From Myxococcaceae bacterium JPH2 (GTDB lineage Bacteria > Myxococcota > Myxococcia > Myxococcales > Myxococcaceae), in NCBI GenBank assembly GCA_016458225.1, contig JAEMGR010000003.1, positions 744,001 to 808,000 on the forward strand: a stretch of 64,000 nt of DNA. The letters run 5' to 3'. A program made the translations under genes and the position numbers. Shown one piece after another: positions 42,155-50,438 of the stretch. The notes under the pieces were generated by a model. The model had not been told where the DNA came from and did not search any database. It worked only from the letters and a program-made list of their open reading frames with translations. Position 1 is the first letter of the stretch, and each line of letters begins with the position of its first letter.

Positions 42155-43792
42155 ATGAGCCAGAGCGGAGCGAGTGCAGAGAGCGCGCGGGTGCGGTGGT
42201 TGGTCGCGGGGGCGTTCGCGTCTCCCGCCACGGGGCGGCGCTTCCACCTCACCTCCGAATCCTTCCCCACCGAGCTGAGCCGCGCCGCGTCGGGACTGCG
42301 CGCCACCGTGGTGGACCGGCTGGGCGCCCAGGACACGCGCACCGTGGAGCTGTCGTTCGACAAGCTGCGCGCCTTCCAGCTCTCGGAGGTCATCTCGGCG
42401 GTGCCCGAGCTGCGCGCGCTCCAGGGCCTGCGGGATGAGCTGTCCCGGGCGGGCCTGTCTCCCGAGGCGGGCGCGGAGCGCGTGGCTTCCATCGTGGGCG
42501 CGGGCAAGCTCTCCGAGGCCGTCGCCGCCGCGCTGCGCGGCACGACGCCGGCCCCGACGCCCACGGCCGTCCCCACCACCACGTCCGGCGCGGAGCTGGT
42601 GGAGACGCTGCTGAACCCTGGCGAGCCGCACGCTCCCGCCGCCGCGTCGCGCGCGGTGGATGCGTTCCTGCGCGCCATCACGCCCAAGGGCGCGGCTCCG
42701 GGCGCGACGTCGTCGGCCGCGGTGAAGTCGGCGCGCGAGGTCGTCGAGGAGGCGGTGCTCCTCACCGCGAGGGACCTGCTGGCCGCCGAGCCCGTGGCGC
42801 GCATGGAGTCCGCGTGGCGCGGGCTCAAGTGGCTCCTGGACCAGTGCCCGCCCGACGCGGGCATGGCGGTGGAGGTGCTGGATGTGGCGGCCGGGGCCCT
42901 GACGGAGGCGCTGGAGGCGGCGCTCGCGGCCGAGCCCTTCGAGCGCCCCGACGCGTGCTTCGTCACGGACACCTGCGACGACGCCGCGCGACTCGGACGG
43001 ATGGCCCTGCTGGGCGAGCACGCGCAGGTGCCCATGGTGGTGGCCGTGTCGCCGAGCCTGCTCGGCCTGCCCCTGGCGGAGCTGTCCACGGGCCTGGAGG
43101 AGGCACGCGACGAGGTGCCCGAGTCCTGGCCGGAGCTGCGCCAGGACGAGTCCGGGCGCTGGCTCTGCGTCGCGCTCAACCGCCCGGTGGTGGGCAGCGA
43201 GAGCAAGGGCGCGCTCAAGCGCGTCGCGTTCGCCAGCCCCGCCATCGCGGTGGCCTCGCTGCTGGCGGCGAGCTTCCGGGACACCGGCTCCTTCGCGCGC
43301 ATCCTGGGACAGCCCGGCGGCGTGCGCGCGCCCACCACGTGGGAGGTGCCCGCGGGGCGCGACAAGGGGACGCTCATCCCCACGGAGGTGATGCTGCCCA
43401 TCCGCGCGCAGGCGCGCCTGGAGGAGCGCGGCATCCTGGGCCTGGGCAGCGGACGCAACGCGGACGCCGTGCTGCTGGCCACCGCGCCCACGGTGTTCGG
43501 CGGCGGCTACACGGTGCCGCTGCCCGCGCAGCTCCTCACGGGGCGCATCGTCCGCTTCGCGCAGTGGGTCCGGGACCAGCTCCCCGCGGGCTCCAGTGGC
43601 GAGGACGTCTCCGCCATCTTCGCGCAGGCCGCCGAGGTGTTCCTCTTCCGTGGGGCCACGGAGCTGGGACAGCTTCGAGGCGAACTCATCACCACGGGCG
43701 ACGGCCGCGCCATCCAGGTCACCGCCACCGTCCCGCCCGAGCACGCGGGGACTCGCTTCCAGCTCGCCTTCGCCCTGCCCATGCGCCGCTGA
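42155..43792 (+). CDS. Orphan fused TssB-TssC-like sheath protein
   Basis: The 545-residue product seems to join both subunits of a type VI secretion contractile sheath. Residues 64-92 (VELSFDKLRAF, then SEVISAVPELRAL) match the small-subunit TssB core pattern 'L-x-F-x-s-L-x-D-F ... V-P-x-L'. After an Ala/Pro/Thr-rich linker (about 125-155), residues 190-520 match TssC, with ESAWRGLKWLL (Trp221) as the clearest mark and a C-terminal beta strand. Both parts are shorter than usual. No other T6SS gene (tssA, tssE-M, clpV, hcp, vgrG) lies in the window. GGGGGGAG stands 4 bases before the ATG. It could assemble a small tube, or have lost contractility. Confidence 0.75.
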   Translation: MSQSGASAESARVRWLVAGAFASPATGRRFHLTSESFPTELSRAASGLRATVVDRLGAQDTRTVELSFDKLRAFQLSEVISAVPELRALQGLRDELSRAGLSPEAGAERVASIVGAGKLSEAVAAALRGTTPAPTPTAVPTTTSGAELVETLLNPGEPHAPAAASRAVDAFLRAITPKGAAPGATSSAAVKSAREVVEEAVLLTARDLLAAEPVARMESAWRGLKWLLDQCPPDAGMAVEVLDVAAGALTEALEAALAAEPFERPDACFVTDTCDDAARLGRMALLGEHAQVPMVVAVSPSLLGLPLAELSTGLEEARDEVPESWPELRQDESGRWLCVALNRPVVGSESKGALKRVAFASPAIAVASLLAASFRDTGSFARILGQPGGVRAPTTWEVPAGRDKGTLIPTEVMLPIRAQARLEERGILGLGSGRNADAVLLATAPTVFGGGYTVPLPAQLLTGRIVRFAQWVRDQLPAGSSGEDVSAIFAQAAEVFLFRGATELGQLRGELITTGDGRAIQVTATVPPEHAGTRFQLAFALPMRR

Positions 43793-43816
43793 GCGACAGC
43801 ACTTCGGAGACACGCC

Positions 43817-43942
43817 GTGCATCACCTGGTCGGACTCCTCCAGGCGGTGCTCCACGGCCATCCCACGTTGGCCCTCGTCATGGTGGCCGCGTGGGTTGTG
43901 CTGGGCGCGGTGCATCTCGATTCGCGGCATGGCGGGCGGTAG
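43817..43942 (+). CDS. Possible small membrane peptide
   Basis: A GTG-started frame of 41 codons follows the sheath-like gene by 24 bp, with CGGAGA 7 bases upstream. The peptide has one hydrophobic segment (PTLALVMVAAWVVLGAVHL) and a basic C-terminus (DSRHGGR). The short spacing suggests cotranscription with the gene before it. The evidence is weak: a frame of this length can occur by chance. Confidence 0.4.
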   Translation: MHHLVGLLQAVLHGHPTLALVMVAAWVVLGAVHLDSRHGGR

Positions 43943-43960
43943 CGCCTTCCGCGGACGCGC

Positions 43961-44320
43961 TCACGGCGCATCGACGCCGCCCTGGAACAGGGTGTCGTTG
44001 CAGCGCTGGATGCGGGTCCACGTCCGCCAGGCGCCACGCCAGAAGCCATACCTGCGCAGGGCCTGAAGGCCATACATCGAGCACGTGGGCGTGTAGATGC
44101 ACCGGCGCTTCCACGCATGCGGCACGGCGTGGCGGTACACGAGCACGCAAGCCATCGCGAACAGACACAAGGGATTGAGCCACCACGGCCAGCTCGCGAC
44201 GGCGGGGCTCGCGGACGTGGGGGCCTTGGATGAGCGGCGAGACGACAGGGCCAGGGCTGAGTAGGGATTGCCTGCCCAGGGCGGCGACTCGCCTCGGCGC
44301 GAGGCGGGGTCTGGGCTCAT
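43961..44320 (-). CDS. YidD-like membrane protein insertion efficiency factor
   Basis: The 119-residue product carries the YidD signature in its C-terminal half: KRRCIYTPTCSMYGLQALRR, a following G-x-W-R-x-W-x-R-I-x-RC block, and GGVDAP at the end. YidD helps YidC insert inner-membrane proteins. The usual yidD lies between rnpA and yidC; none of those genes is here, so this is probably a second, divergent copy. A membrane segment precedes the motif (WWLNPLCLFAMACVLVY). The ATG overlaps the DUF4177 gene stop by 4 bp. Confidence 0.8.
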   Translation of the reverse strand: MSPDPASRRGESPPWAGNPYSALALSSRRSSKAPTSASPAVASWPWWLNPLCLFAMACVLVYRHAVPHAWKRRCIYTPTCSMYGLQALRRYGFWRGAWRTWTRIQRCNDTLFQGGVDAP

Positions 44321-44550
44321 CCTGGCAGGGCCCGCTCGAAGACACAGACGAGCCACGAGCCCTTCGTGGTGCCACAGCCCTGGGTCGACGTCACCGCGCG
44401 GTACTCGCTGGAGTGCAGCTTCCAGCCCTGCGCGGCATAGCCATTGAGGAACTTGGCGAAGTCCCCGCAGCGTTTGGGACTCCAGCCCGACTCCTGGGCG
44501 CCACAGCCGGGCGCGGGCGGGACGAACGCATCGACGTGATACTCATACAT
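44317..44550 (-). CDS. DUF4177-like small protein
   Basis: The 77-residue product starts MYEYHVDAF and continues with FLNGYAAQGWKLHSSEY and SWLVCVFER, the short alpha/beta pattern of DUF4177 proteins (strand, helix with 'N-x-x-A-x-x-G-W-x-L', two strands). AGGAG stands 8 bases before ATG 44550, which favours it over a start 66 bases earlier. It overlaps the YidD-like gene by 4 bp. Function unknown. Confidence 0.75.
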   Translation of the reverse strand: MYEYHVDAFVPPAPGCGAQESGWSPKRCGDFAKFLNGYAAQGWKLHSSEYRAVTSTQGCGTTKGSWLVCVFERALPG

Positions 44551-44634
44551 GGGGACGGCTCCTGCGCGGGTGTCTGAGTTGGACATGAAGGATTGCGGAC
44601 GCTCATTGCTGGGCATGCCTTCATGTTCTCGACT

Positions 44635-44663
44635 CTCCCCAGGCGCCGTCTGTACCTGGGGAG
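44635..44663 (-). terminator. Terminator hairpin after the GNAT gene
   Basis: CTCCCCAGG and CCTGGGGAG form a perfect 9-bp stem with an 11-base loop, 20 bases after the stop of the acetyltransferase gene on the minus strand. Confidence 0.6.
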
Positions 44664-44683
44664 TGGTATCCCGACCGCGCGGC

Positions 44684-45208
44684 TCAGCCCTTGAAGGACA
44701 GCCGATACGCCTCGAGCGTCACGGACGGCAGCACCATGTCGCCCGCCGGCTCGCGCACGAAGCCGCGGCGCATGTACATGCGGGCCACGCCGTCCGCGCC
44801 CTTGCGCACGTGCAGGGAGATGGCGTCCACGTTCCACGAGCGCGCGAGCGCCTCGGCCGCGTCCAGCAGCGGCTTCGCCAGCCCGGTGCCATGGAAGCGC
44901 ACGAGGGTGGCCAGACCGCGCAGGTCCGCGGTGCGAGGCAGCCACGCCTCGGAGCCCGGAGCGCCGGGCGGGAAGAGGGCCACCGTGCCGATGACCTCTC
45001 CGTCCTTCTCGGCCACGAGCACCGACGCGACCTTCCGGCGCGAGGCCACGTCTCGCAGCTCGCGCTTGCGCTCGTCGGTGTAGACGACCTCGGGAAGCTT
45101 CTTCGCGTACTGCGTGATGAAGGCCTCGACGAGCATCTCGCCCACCACCCCGTCGTCCTCGGGGCGGGCCTCGCGGATGACCACCTTGTCCAGCACATGA
45201 GGGTCCAT
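44684..45208 (-). CDS. GNAT-family N-acetyltransferase
   Basis: The 174-residue product has the GNAT layout: VVIREARPEDDGVVGEMLVEAF at the N-terminus, the beta-4 strand SVLVAEKDGEVIGTVALFP, a region corresponding to the acetyl-CoA loop (FHGTGLAKPLLDAAEALARS, with a reduced R/Q-x-x-G-x-G/A) and the final ISLHVRKGADGVARMYMRRGF. The substrate (amine, protein N-terminus or antibiotic) cannot be predicted. It is flanked by a terminator and by the DUF4091 gene ending 125 bp upstream. Confidence 0.88.
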   Translation of the reverse strand: MDPHVLDKVVIREARPEDDGVVGEMLVEAFITQYAKKLPEVVYTDERKRELRDVASRRKVASVLVAEKDGEVIGTVALFPPGAPGSEAWLPRTADLRGLATLVRFHGTGLAKPLLDAAEALARSWNVDAISLHVRKGADGVARMYMRRGFVREPAGDMVLPSVTLEAYRLSFKG

Positions 45209-45333
45209 GCGCGCGCCTCTATCACGCCCGCCGCGAGGGCACCGCCCTCACTGCTACCGAGAAGCCCTCGCGCTCGCCTGGCCGCTCGCTTCCACGAAGG
45301 CCGACATAAGGCGTCATCGCTGACCGCGCGTCT

Positions 45334-47307
45334 CTACCGGCGACGGCGTGGAGACATCCGCACCGGGACGCGCACCCGCGCACGCCGGGTTCCTCGGCTC
45401 CACCAGGCCGCGAGGACGAGAAGCCCCGCCAGCATCGCCGTGCCTCCCCCACCACCCACGCTGCATCCACCCGAGGCCGAGGGCGCATCCACCGCGGCCG
45501 ACGGCACCGTCCCTGTCGGGGCAGGCGTCGACGTCGAGCCTCCCGAGGACGACCCACCCGTCGCGGGCGGCGTCACCGTCGGCGGCGTCCCACCCGACGT
45601 GGACCCATCCGTCGCGGGCGGCGTGGACGTGCTCGCGCCCGTCAGCTCCTGGTAGCGCTGGATGAGGCGCAGCCGCGCGGCATCGAACGCGGCGCCGTCA
45701 TCCGGCACGCGCGACGCAGCGGGGATCAGCTCACGCGCCACCTTCCGCGCGAAGGCCGGGTCTCCCGCGCGACTCACCGCGGTCAGCCACTCGTAGTCCT
45801 GCACTCCCTGGCGAATGAGCTTCAACCGGATGGAGGCCACCGGCACGTCCGTGCTCCCACCGATGGCAGCCACCGTGCCCGGGTAGAAGAGCGTCCCATC
45901 CCCGTTGCCGTTGAAGCGGTACTGGTCCGTCCACGCCGTCGGGAGCATGCCCACCGTCTGGTAGTACAGCTCGCCCGTGGCGCCCTCGAGGAAGGACACC
46001 CACTGCATGGCCCGCGCCTTCGCCGCCGAGCGATCCAACATGTACGACGGCCACCCGGCCCCCGGCTTGTTCTCCGGCGCGTTGGTTCCATATGCACAGC
46101 CGTGGCTCATGCAACTCTGATACGCCCACACCTGCCGGCCCGGCCGCGCGAGGAAGTCCGCGTAGGTGCTCCGCTGGTCGCCCACGTAGGGCGCCTCGGT
46201 GCCATCCAGGTGATTCACCAGCGGCACCGCCACGTCCACCAGGTTCTCCAGCGAGTGATTGGCCAGCTCGGCGGAGTTCGTCGTCAGCAGCGTCCTCAGT
46301 CCCGGCGCGGCCTGACGCACCAGCTCCGCATGCGTGCGCACGTCCTCGAAGCTCGCGCCATAGGGAGGCTCGTCCCCCACCTGCGCATAGGCCCGGTCCA
46401 ACCAGCCACGCTCTCGCACGTGCGCGGTGAAGTCCGCCAGCGCGGAGGCCGTGAGCGGGCCCACGTACTCCAGCGTGGTCGCCTTCGCGCCCGGCAGTCG
46501 CGTGGGCGCGGTGCCATCCAGGAAGGGGCCCCACGTCGCGTCGAAGGAAGCCCAGTCCGGCGCCCACGGCGACCGAGGGAACGGCCCCGACAGCGTGATG
46601 CGGTGCTCCAACGCCATGCGCTGATAGCGGGTCAGCAGCGGCTCCAGCTCCGCGGGCGTGCAGTCCGTCCGGCCAAAGTACGCGTTGCACACGTGCGGCG
46701 GCCACAAGAGGAAGGCCGAGGCCAGCGCGGGCGTGCTCGGCAAGGCCGCGTCCACCACCGTGAGCCGCGCGGTGACGCGCGACGTGAAGCCACCGTCCGC
46801 CGACACCGTCACCACGCCCGTGTAATCCCCAGGGGGTGCGTTCTCCGGCACGCGCACGTCCACCCAGACGGCGCGCGCCTCACCCGCGGGCACATCGAAC
46901 GGGAAGGCCTTGCGCGCCTCGCCGGCAATCTCATCCCGGTCCGGCACCAGCCCATCCGGCCACGCGCCCACCGGCTCGCCCTTCACCGAGGGCTGCTTCG
47001 TGGTGATGTACGCCTCGCGGTACAGCGTCACGTCCGTCCCCGCGATGCGCGCCGGGCCGTCCAGTGACTCCAGGCTCGCGCGCACGCCTCGCAAGCCCGC
47101 GTCGCCGCCGTGCAGCGCCACCTGGAACGAAACGAACTCGTTGCGCGCGGCCGTCAGCCGCAGCTCGGGCCGAGCCTGCGCCGAGGCCCCGGGCCTCACC
47201 TTCACCATCGCGCTCTCCGCCCACGCGGACGGTGCCGCCGCGAGCGCGGGGACGGAGAGGAACACGGACGCGAGGCCCAGACCGAGGAGTCGATTCACAC
47301 AGCGCAT
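45334..47307 (-). CDS. DUF4091 surface protein with MYXO-CTERM sorting tail
   Basis: The 657-residue product has a signal peptide (LLGLGLASVFLSVPALAAA), an N-terminal beta-sandwich (about 35-170), a TIM-barrel-like catalytic-type region with GDEPPYG (DUF4091, related to glycoside hydrolase family 123) and a Thr/Ser/Gly/Pro-rich linker. The C-terminus is a MYXO-CTERM tail: GGCSVGG, one hydrophobic span (AMLAGLLVLAAWW) and an Arg-rich end. That tail, specific to myxobacteria, is cut by a myxosortase and leaves the protein on the cell surface. The substrate is likely a glycan; this is inferred from the fold. No strong ribosome binding site precedes the ATG. Confidence 0.85.
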   Translation of the reverse strand: MRCVNRLLGLGLASVFLSVPALAAAPSAWAESAMVKVRPGASAQARPELRLTAARNEFVSFQVALHGGDAGLRGVRASLESLDGPARIAGTDVTLYREAYITTKQPSVKGEPVGAWPDGLVPDRDEIAGEARKAFPFDVPAGEARAVWVDVRVPENAPPGDYTGVVTVSADGGFTSRVTARLTVVDAALPSTPALASAFLLWPPHVCNAYFGRTDCTPAELEPLLTRYQRMALEHRITLSGPFPRSPWAPDWASFDATWGPFLDGTAPTRLPGAKATTLEYVGPLTASALADFTAHVRERGWLDRAYAQVGDEPPYGASFEDVRTHAELVRQAAPGLRTLLTTNSAELANHSLENLVDVAVPLVNHLDGTEAPYVGDQRSTYADFLARPGRQVWAYQSCMSHGCAYGTNAPENKPGAGWPSYMLDRSAAKARAMQWVSFLEGATGELYYQTVGMLPTAWTDQYRFNGNGDGTLFYPGTVAAIGGSTDVPVASIRLKLIRQGVQDYEWLTAVSRAGDPAFARKVARELIPAASRVPDDGAAFDAARLRLIQRYQELTGASTSTPPATDGSTSGGTPPTVTPPATGGSSSGGSTSTPAPTGTVPSAAVDAPSASGGCSVGGGGGTAMLAGLLVLAAWWSRGTRRARVRVPVRMSPRRRR

Positions 47308-47401
47308 GGAGGGAGCAACGACCCCCACCGCCACGCGCTTCCCCCGCGCGGCCACCTCGCCCCTGTCCGACGGGACGCAAGGCGGCCGAGCGGCCTCATC
47401 C

Positions 47402-48469
47402 TCACAGCGCGAGCGCGGTGCCCGTCCACTGCTGCGCCCACCAACCCACCACGCCGAGCACGACCACGAGCCCCACGTATTCCACCAGGGTCCGGGTGTC
47501 TCCCTCCTCGGGCGCGGGGGTGAGCAGCGCTCGGAAGGTCCCTCCGGCGAGCAGGACCACGAACAGGCTCTCGTGGGTGAGGAACCACGCGGCGCCCACC
47601 GCCGCCACGGCCCACCAGCGCTGGCGCCGGGCCAGCGCCCGGAAGCCGCGCCCACCGTCGAGCTGCCAGATGGGCAGCAGGTTGAACAGGTTGAGCCATG
47701 CCGCCGCGTGCGCGATGGCGCCCAGGCTCTTCCATCCCGTGGCGAGCGCGGCGGCGAAGATGAGCACCGCCGCGATGCCGCCCCAGATGGGCCCCGCGAG
47801 CCCCACCCGCGCATCCTCGCGCGCATCCACCGGGGTCTGCTTGAGGCGAACGACCGCCCCCAGGCCCGGGATGAACATGGGCGCGCTGGCCTGCATCCCG
47901 AAGCGCCGGATCGCAACCACGTGTCCCATCTCGTGCACGTAGATGGAAGCGACCAGCCCCACCGCGAAGACCCAGCCCCACTCCCGCCAGTACACGCCCA
48001 TGGCCAGCAGCATGGAGAACAGCGTGCTCGCCTGCGTCAGCCCGAGCAGCAGCAGCTTCCCCTTGCCCAGCAGGAACAGCAGCACGAACTTGAACTTCCA
48101 CAGCGCCACGCCGAACGCGCCCAGCCCCGCCAGCGCCTTGGGCATGCCCGCGCGAGAGGACTTGGACTCCGCCGACGCCACGCCCGCGCCACCGCCCGAG
48201 ACATCCACCTGCCGGCTCAAGGCCTCCACGCGCGCCATCACCTGCGCGTGCTGGCTGGTGCCCGTCGGCAGCAGGTCCAACGCCTGACGCCAGGCCCCCA
48301 GCGCCTCCGTCAGGGATTGCCTTGCGGTGGCGGCCTCGGCCTCCGCGGCGAGCCGCTGGAGCGTCCGCGCATGCACCAATCGCAGACACGACGGACAGGT
48401 GAGCAGCCGGGGACCCAGTTCAGAGCCACACCCCTCACACCGGGTGGCAACGGCCAACGCCTCATCCAA
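47402..48469 (-). CDS. Site-2 protease family metalloprotease (M50) with zinc ribbon
   Basis: The 355-residue product starts with a four-Cys zinc ribbon (CEGCG ... CPSC) and a helical region, then a multi-span domain with the M50 active site HEMGH (179-183, catalytic Glu180) and the third metal ligand in QLDGGRG (Asp271). Site-2 proteases cut substrates inside the membrane, often to free a sigma factor or other regulator. It overlaps the next membrane protein gene by 8 bp. The zinc ribbon suggests a regulatory or ribosome/RNA contact; the substrate is unknown. Confidence 0.9.
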   Translation of the reverse strand: MDEALAVATRCEGCGSELGPRLLTCPSCLRLVHARTLQRLAAEAEAATARQSLTEALGAWRQALDLLPTGTSQHAQVMARVEALSRQVDVSGGGAGVASAESKSSRAGMPKALAGLGAFGVALWKFKFVLLFLLGKGKLLLLGLTQASTLFSMLLAMGVYWREWGWVFAVGLVASIYVHEMGHVVAIRRFGMQASAPMFIPGLGAVVRLKQTPVDAREDARVGLAGPIWGGIAAVLIFAAALATGWKSLGAIAHAAAWLNLFNLLPIWQLDGGRGFRALARRQRWWAVAAVGAAWFLTHESLFVVLLAGGTFRALLTPAPEEGDTRTLVEYVGLVVVLGVVGWWAQQWTGTALAL

Positions 48470-49148
48470 CGGACGACGCCTCCGCGGGAGTGGGGACCGA
48501 GGAAGGCGCGCGCGCGGACAGCCGGAAGGGGCCGTCCACCTTCACCTCCAGGCGCTTGTTGCGCCGCCACGCCTCGAACAGCGCGAAGCCGTAGATGAAC
48601 AGGGACAGCGGGCTGTTGACGCCCACGATGACCGGCGCGCCCAGCGACACGACCGCCGTCACGATGATGCCCAGCACTCCCTGCGCTCCCTCCGCCGTCA
48701 CTCCCGAGTACACGTCCGGGGCGAGCGAGGCGCAGATGGCCACGTACGTCAGCAGCACCGCGAGCGTCTGGTAGAACCAACCGCCGCGCCCATCCGAGCC
48801 GCGCCGCACGGCCACGCCCACCAGCCAGCCCACCGCGACGGCGATGATGCCCAGGTTGTAGCCCGTCAGGTTCACCACGTAGTACAGCACCGCGCCCGCG
48901 ATCGCCGCGCCCACGCCCAGGCCCGTGGCGCGCAGGGTCCGGCTCGCCGCCGAGCCTCCCTCCAGCGACGCCATCAGCTCACTTCGGCAGGACGGACAGA
49001 GCAGGTTGCCGGCGACCTCGAAGTAGGTCTCGGCAATGGCTTTCTTGCACGCCGCGCACTGCGGGGCGGCGACGGGCTCGGAGAACTCGGCGTGCTCGAA
49101 CTGGAGCGGCGCCTCGGACGAAGGCGGAGGAGCGATAGGTTCGGTCAT
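48462..49148 (-). CDS. Zinc-ribbon membrane protein coupled to site-2 protease
   Basis: The 228-residue product has an N-terminal zinc-binding pattern (CAACKKAI ... CPSC, residues 31-53) and four or five membrane segments (about 75-93, 97-115, 127-145, 158-178 and 180-192), ending in a polar tail. Its zinc element resembles that of the protease gene it overlaps by 8 bp, so the two probably work together in the membrane, perhaps as protease and partner. No family known to me. Confidence 0.8.
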   Translation of the reverse strand: MTEPIAPPPSSEAPLQFEHAEFSEPVAAPQCAACKKAIAETYFEVAGNLLCPSCRSELMASLEGGSAASRTLRATGLGVGAAIAGAVLYYVVNLTGYNLGIIAVAVGWLVGVAVRRGSDGRGGWFYQTLAVLLTYVAICASLAPDVYSGVTAEGAQGVLGIIVTAVVSLGAPVIVGVNSPLSLFIYGFALFEAWRRNKRLEVKVDGPFRLSARAPSSVPTPAEASSVG

Positions 49149-49200
49149 GTCTGGAACTGGCAGCGGGAAGCCAGTCCCATCAGCCTATCAGCGCCCGCGC

Positions 49201-50427
49201 CTATTCCGTACGCATGGCTTCCACCGGGTCCAGCTTGGCCGCTCGCGCCGCCGGGTAGATGCCAAAGCTCAGCCCCACGCCACAGCTCATGGCCAGCGAC
49301 ACCGCCACGGCCCAGGTGGGCACCTCCGTGGGAAGCTGGATGACCCAGCGCGCCAGCTGCGACAGGCCCACGCCCAGCGCGACGCCGAGGAAGCCGCCCA
49401 CCAGCGACAGCACCACCGCCTCCAGCGCGAACTGCCCGAGGATGCGGCGCTTCTTGGCGCCCAGCGCCTTGCGGATGCCAATCTCTCGCGTCCGCTCCGT
49501 CACGGCCACCAGCATGATGTTGAGGATGCCAATGCCTCCCACCAGGAGCGACAGCAGGCACACGCCAAAGCTGGCCACGGAGATGACCTGCGAGATGTTG
49601 TTGAACATCTGCGTGGTGCTCTCATTGGAGAACACGAAGAAGTCATCCGCATCCATGGGCTTGAGGCCATGGCGCCGCCGCATGAGCAGCGACACCTCGT
49701 CCTGCGCCCGCTGGTGCACCTCGCCCGAGCGGGCCTGGATGCTCACCCGCAGCTCGCGCACGCCGAACAGCGGGGCATAGGCAGACAGCGGCATCATCAC
49801 CTGGTTGTCCTGGCTGCCCCCGCCCATGAAGCCGCCGCGTCGCTTCAGCGTGCCCACGATTTGGAAGGTGCGCCCCTTGATGCGCATCTCGCGCCCCAAG
49901 GGGTCCATGCCCGGGAACAGCGTGTCCGCCAGGTCCGCGCCAATCACCGCCACGTGGCGCGCGTCCATCGACTCGGTCTCGGTGAAGATGCGGCCGGTGG
50001 CCAGGGTCACCGAGTTCGTCTGGAAGTACTCGGGCGTGCCCGCCCACACGCTCACGTTGGCGCGCGTCTCGCGCATGGAGGTGGACACCTTCTGGCCACC
50101 CGTCGAGTCCTCGGCCGCCGCCACCAGCACGGACGGCTGGAGGCGGATGGCGTCCAGGTCCCCGTAGGTGATGCGAGGCCGCCGCGCCAGCTCCGCGGCG
50201 GACAGGTCTCCGGCGCCGAAGGGCAGCCGCTGCACCTGGAAGCAGTTGGCGCCCAGCTCGGAGAGCCGGTCATTCACCTCGTTCTTCAGCCCCTCGATGA
50301 GGGCCATCATCGACACCACCGTGGTGACGCCGATGACGATGCCCAGCAGCGTGAGGAACGAGCGCATCGGGTGCGCCACGAAGGTGCCAAAGGCCAACCG
50401 CACCGTGTCCCACAAAGCCATCCACAT
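49201..50427 (-). CDS. MacB/FtsX-type ABC transporter permease
   Basis: The 408-residue product has one N-terminal membrane helix, a periplasmic MacB_PCD domain (about 40-250) and three C-terminal helices of the FtsX domain, including IGIRKALGAKKRRILGQFALEAV, the coupling region that contacts the ATPase. Such permeases drive export or mechanotransmission across the envelope. It follows its paralogue by 11 bp. No ATP-binding subunit is next to either gene, so the ATPase must be encoded elsewhere. Confidence 0.9.
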   Translation of the reverse strand: MWMALWDTVRLAFGTFVAHPMRSFLTLLGIVIGVTTVVSMMALIEGLKNEVNDRLSELGANCFQVQRLPFGAGDLSAAELARRPRITYGDLDAIRLQPSVLVAAAEDSTGGQKVSTSMRETRANVSVWAGTPEYFQTNSVTLATGRIFTETESMDARHVAVIGADLADTLFPGMDPLGREMRIKGRTFQIVGTLKRRGGFMGGGSQDNQVMMPLSAYAPLFGVRELRVSIQARSGEVHQRAQDEVSLLMRRRHGLKPMDADDFFVFSNESTTQMFNNISQVISVASFGVCLLSLLVGGIGILNIMLVAVTERTREIGIRKALGAKKRRILGQFALEAVVLSLVGGFLGVALGVGLSQLARWVIQLPTEVPTWAVAVSLAMSCGVGLSFGIYPAARAAKLDPVEAMRTE

Positions 50428-50438
50428 CCGGAGTCTCC

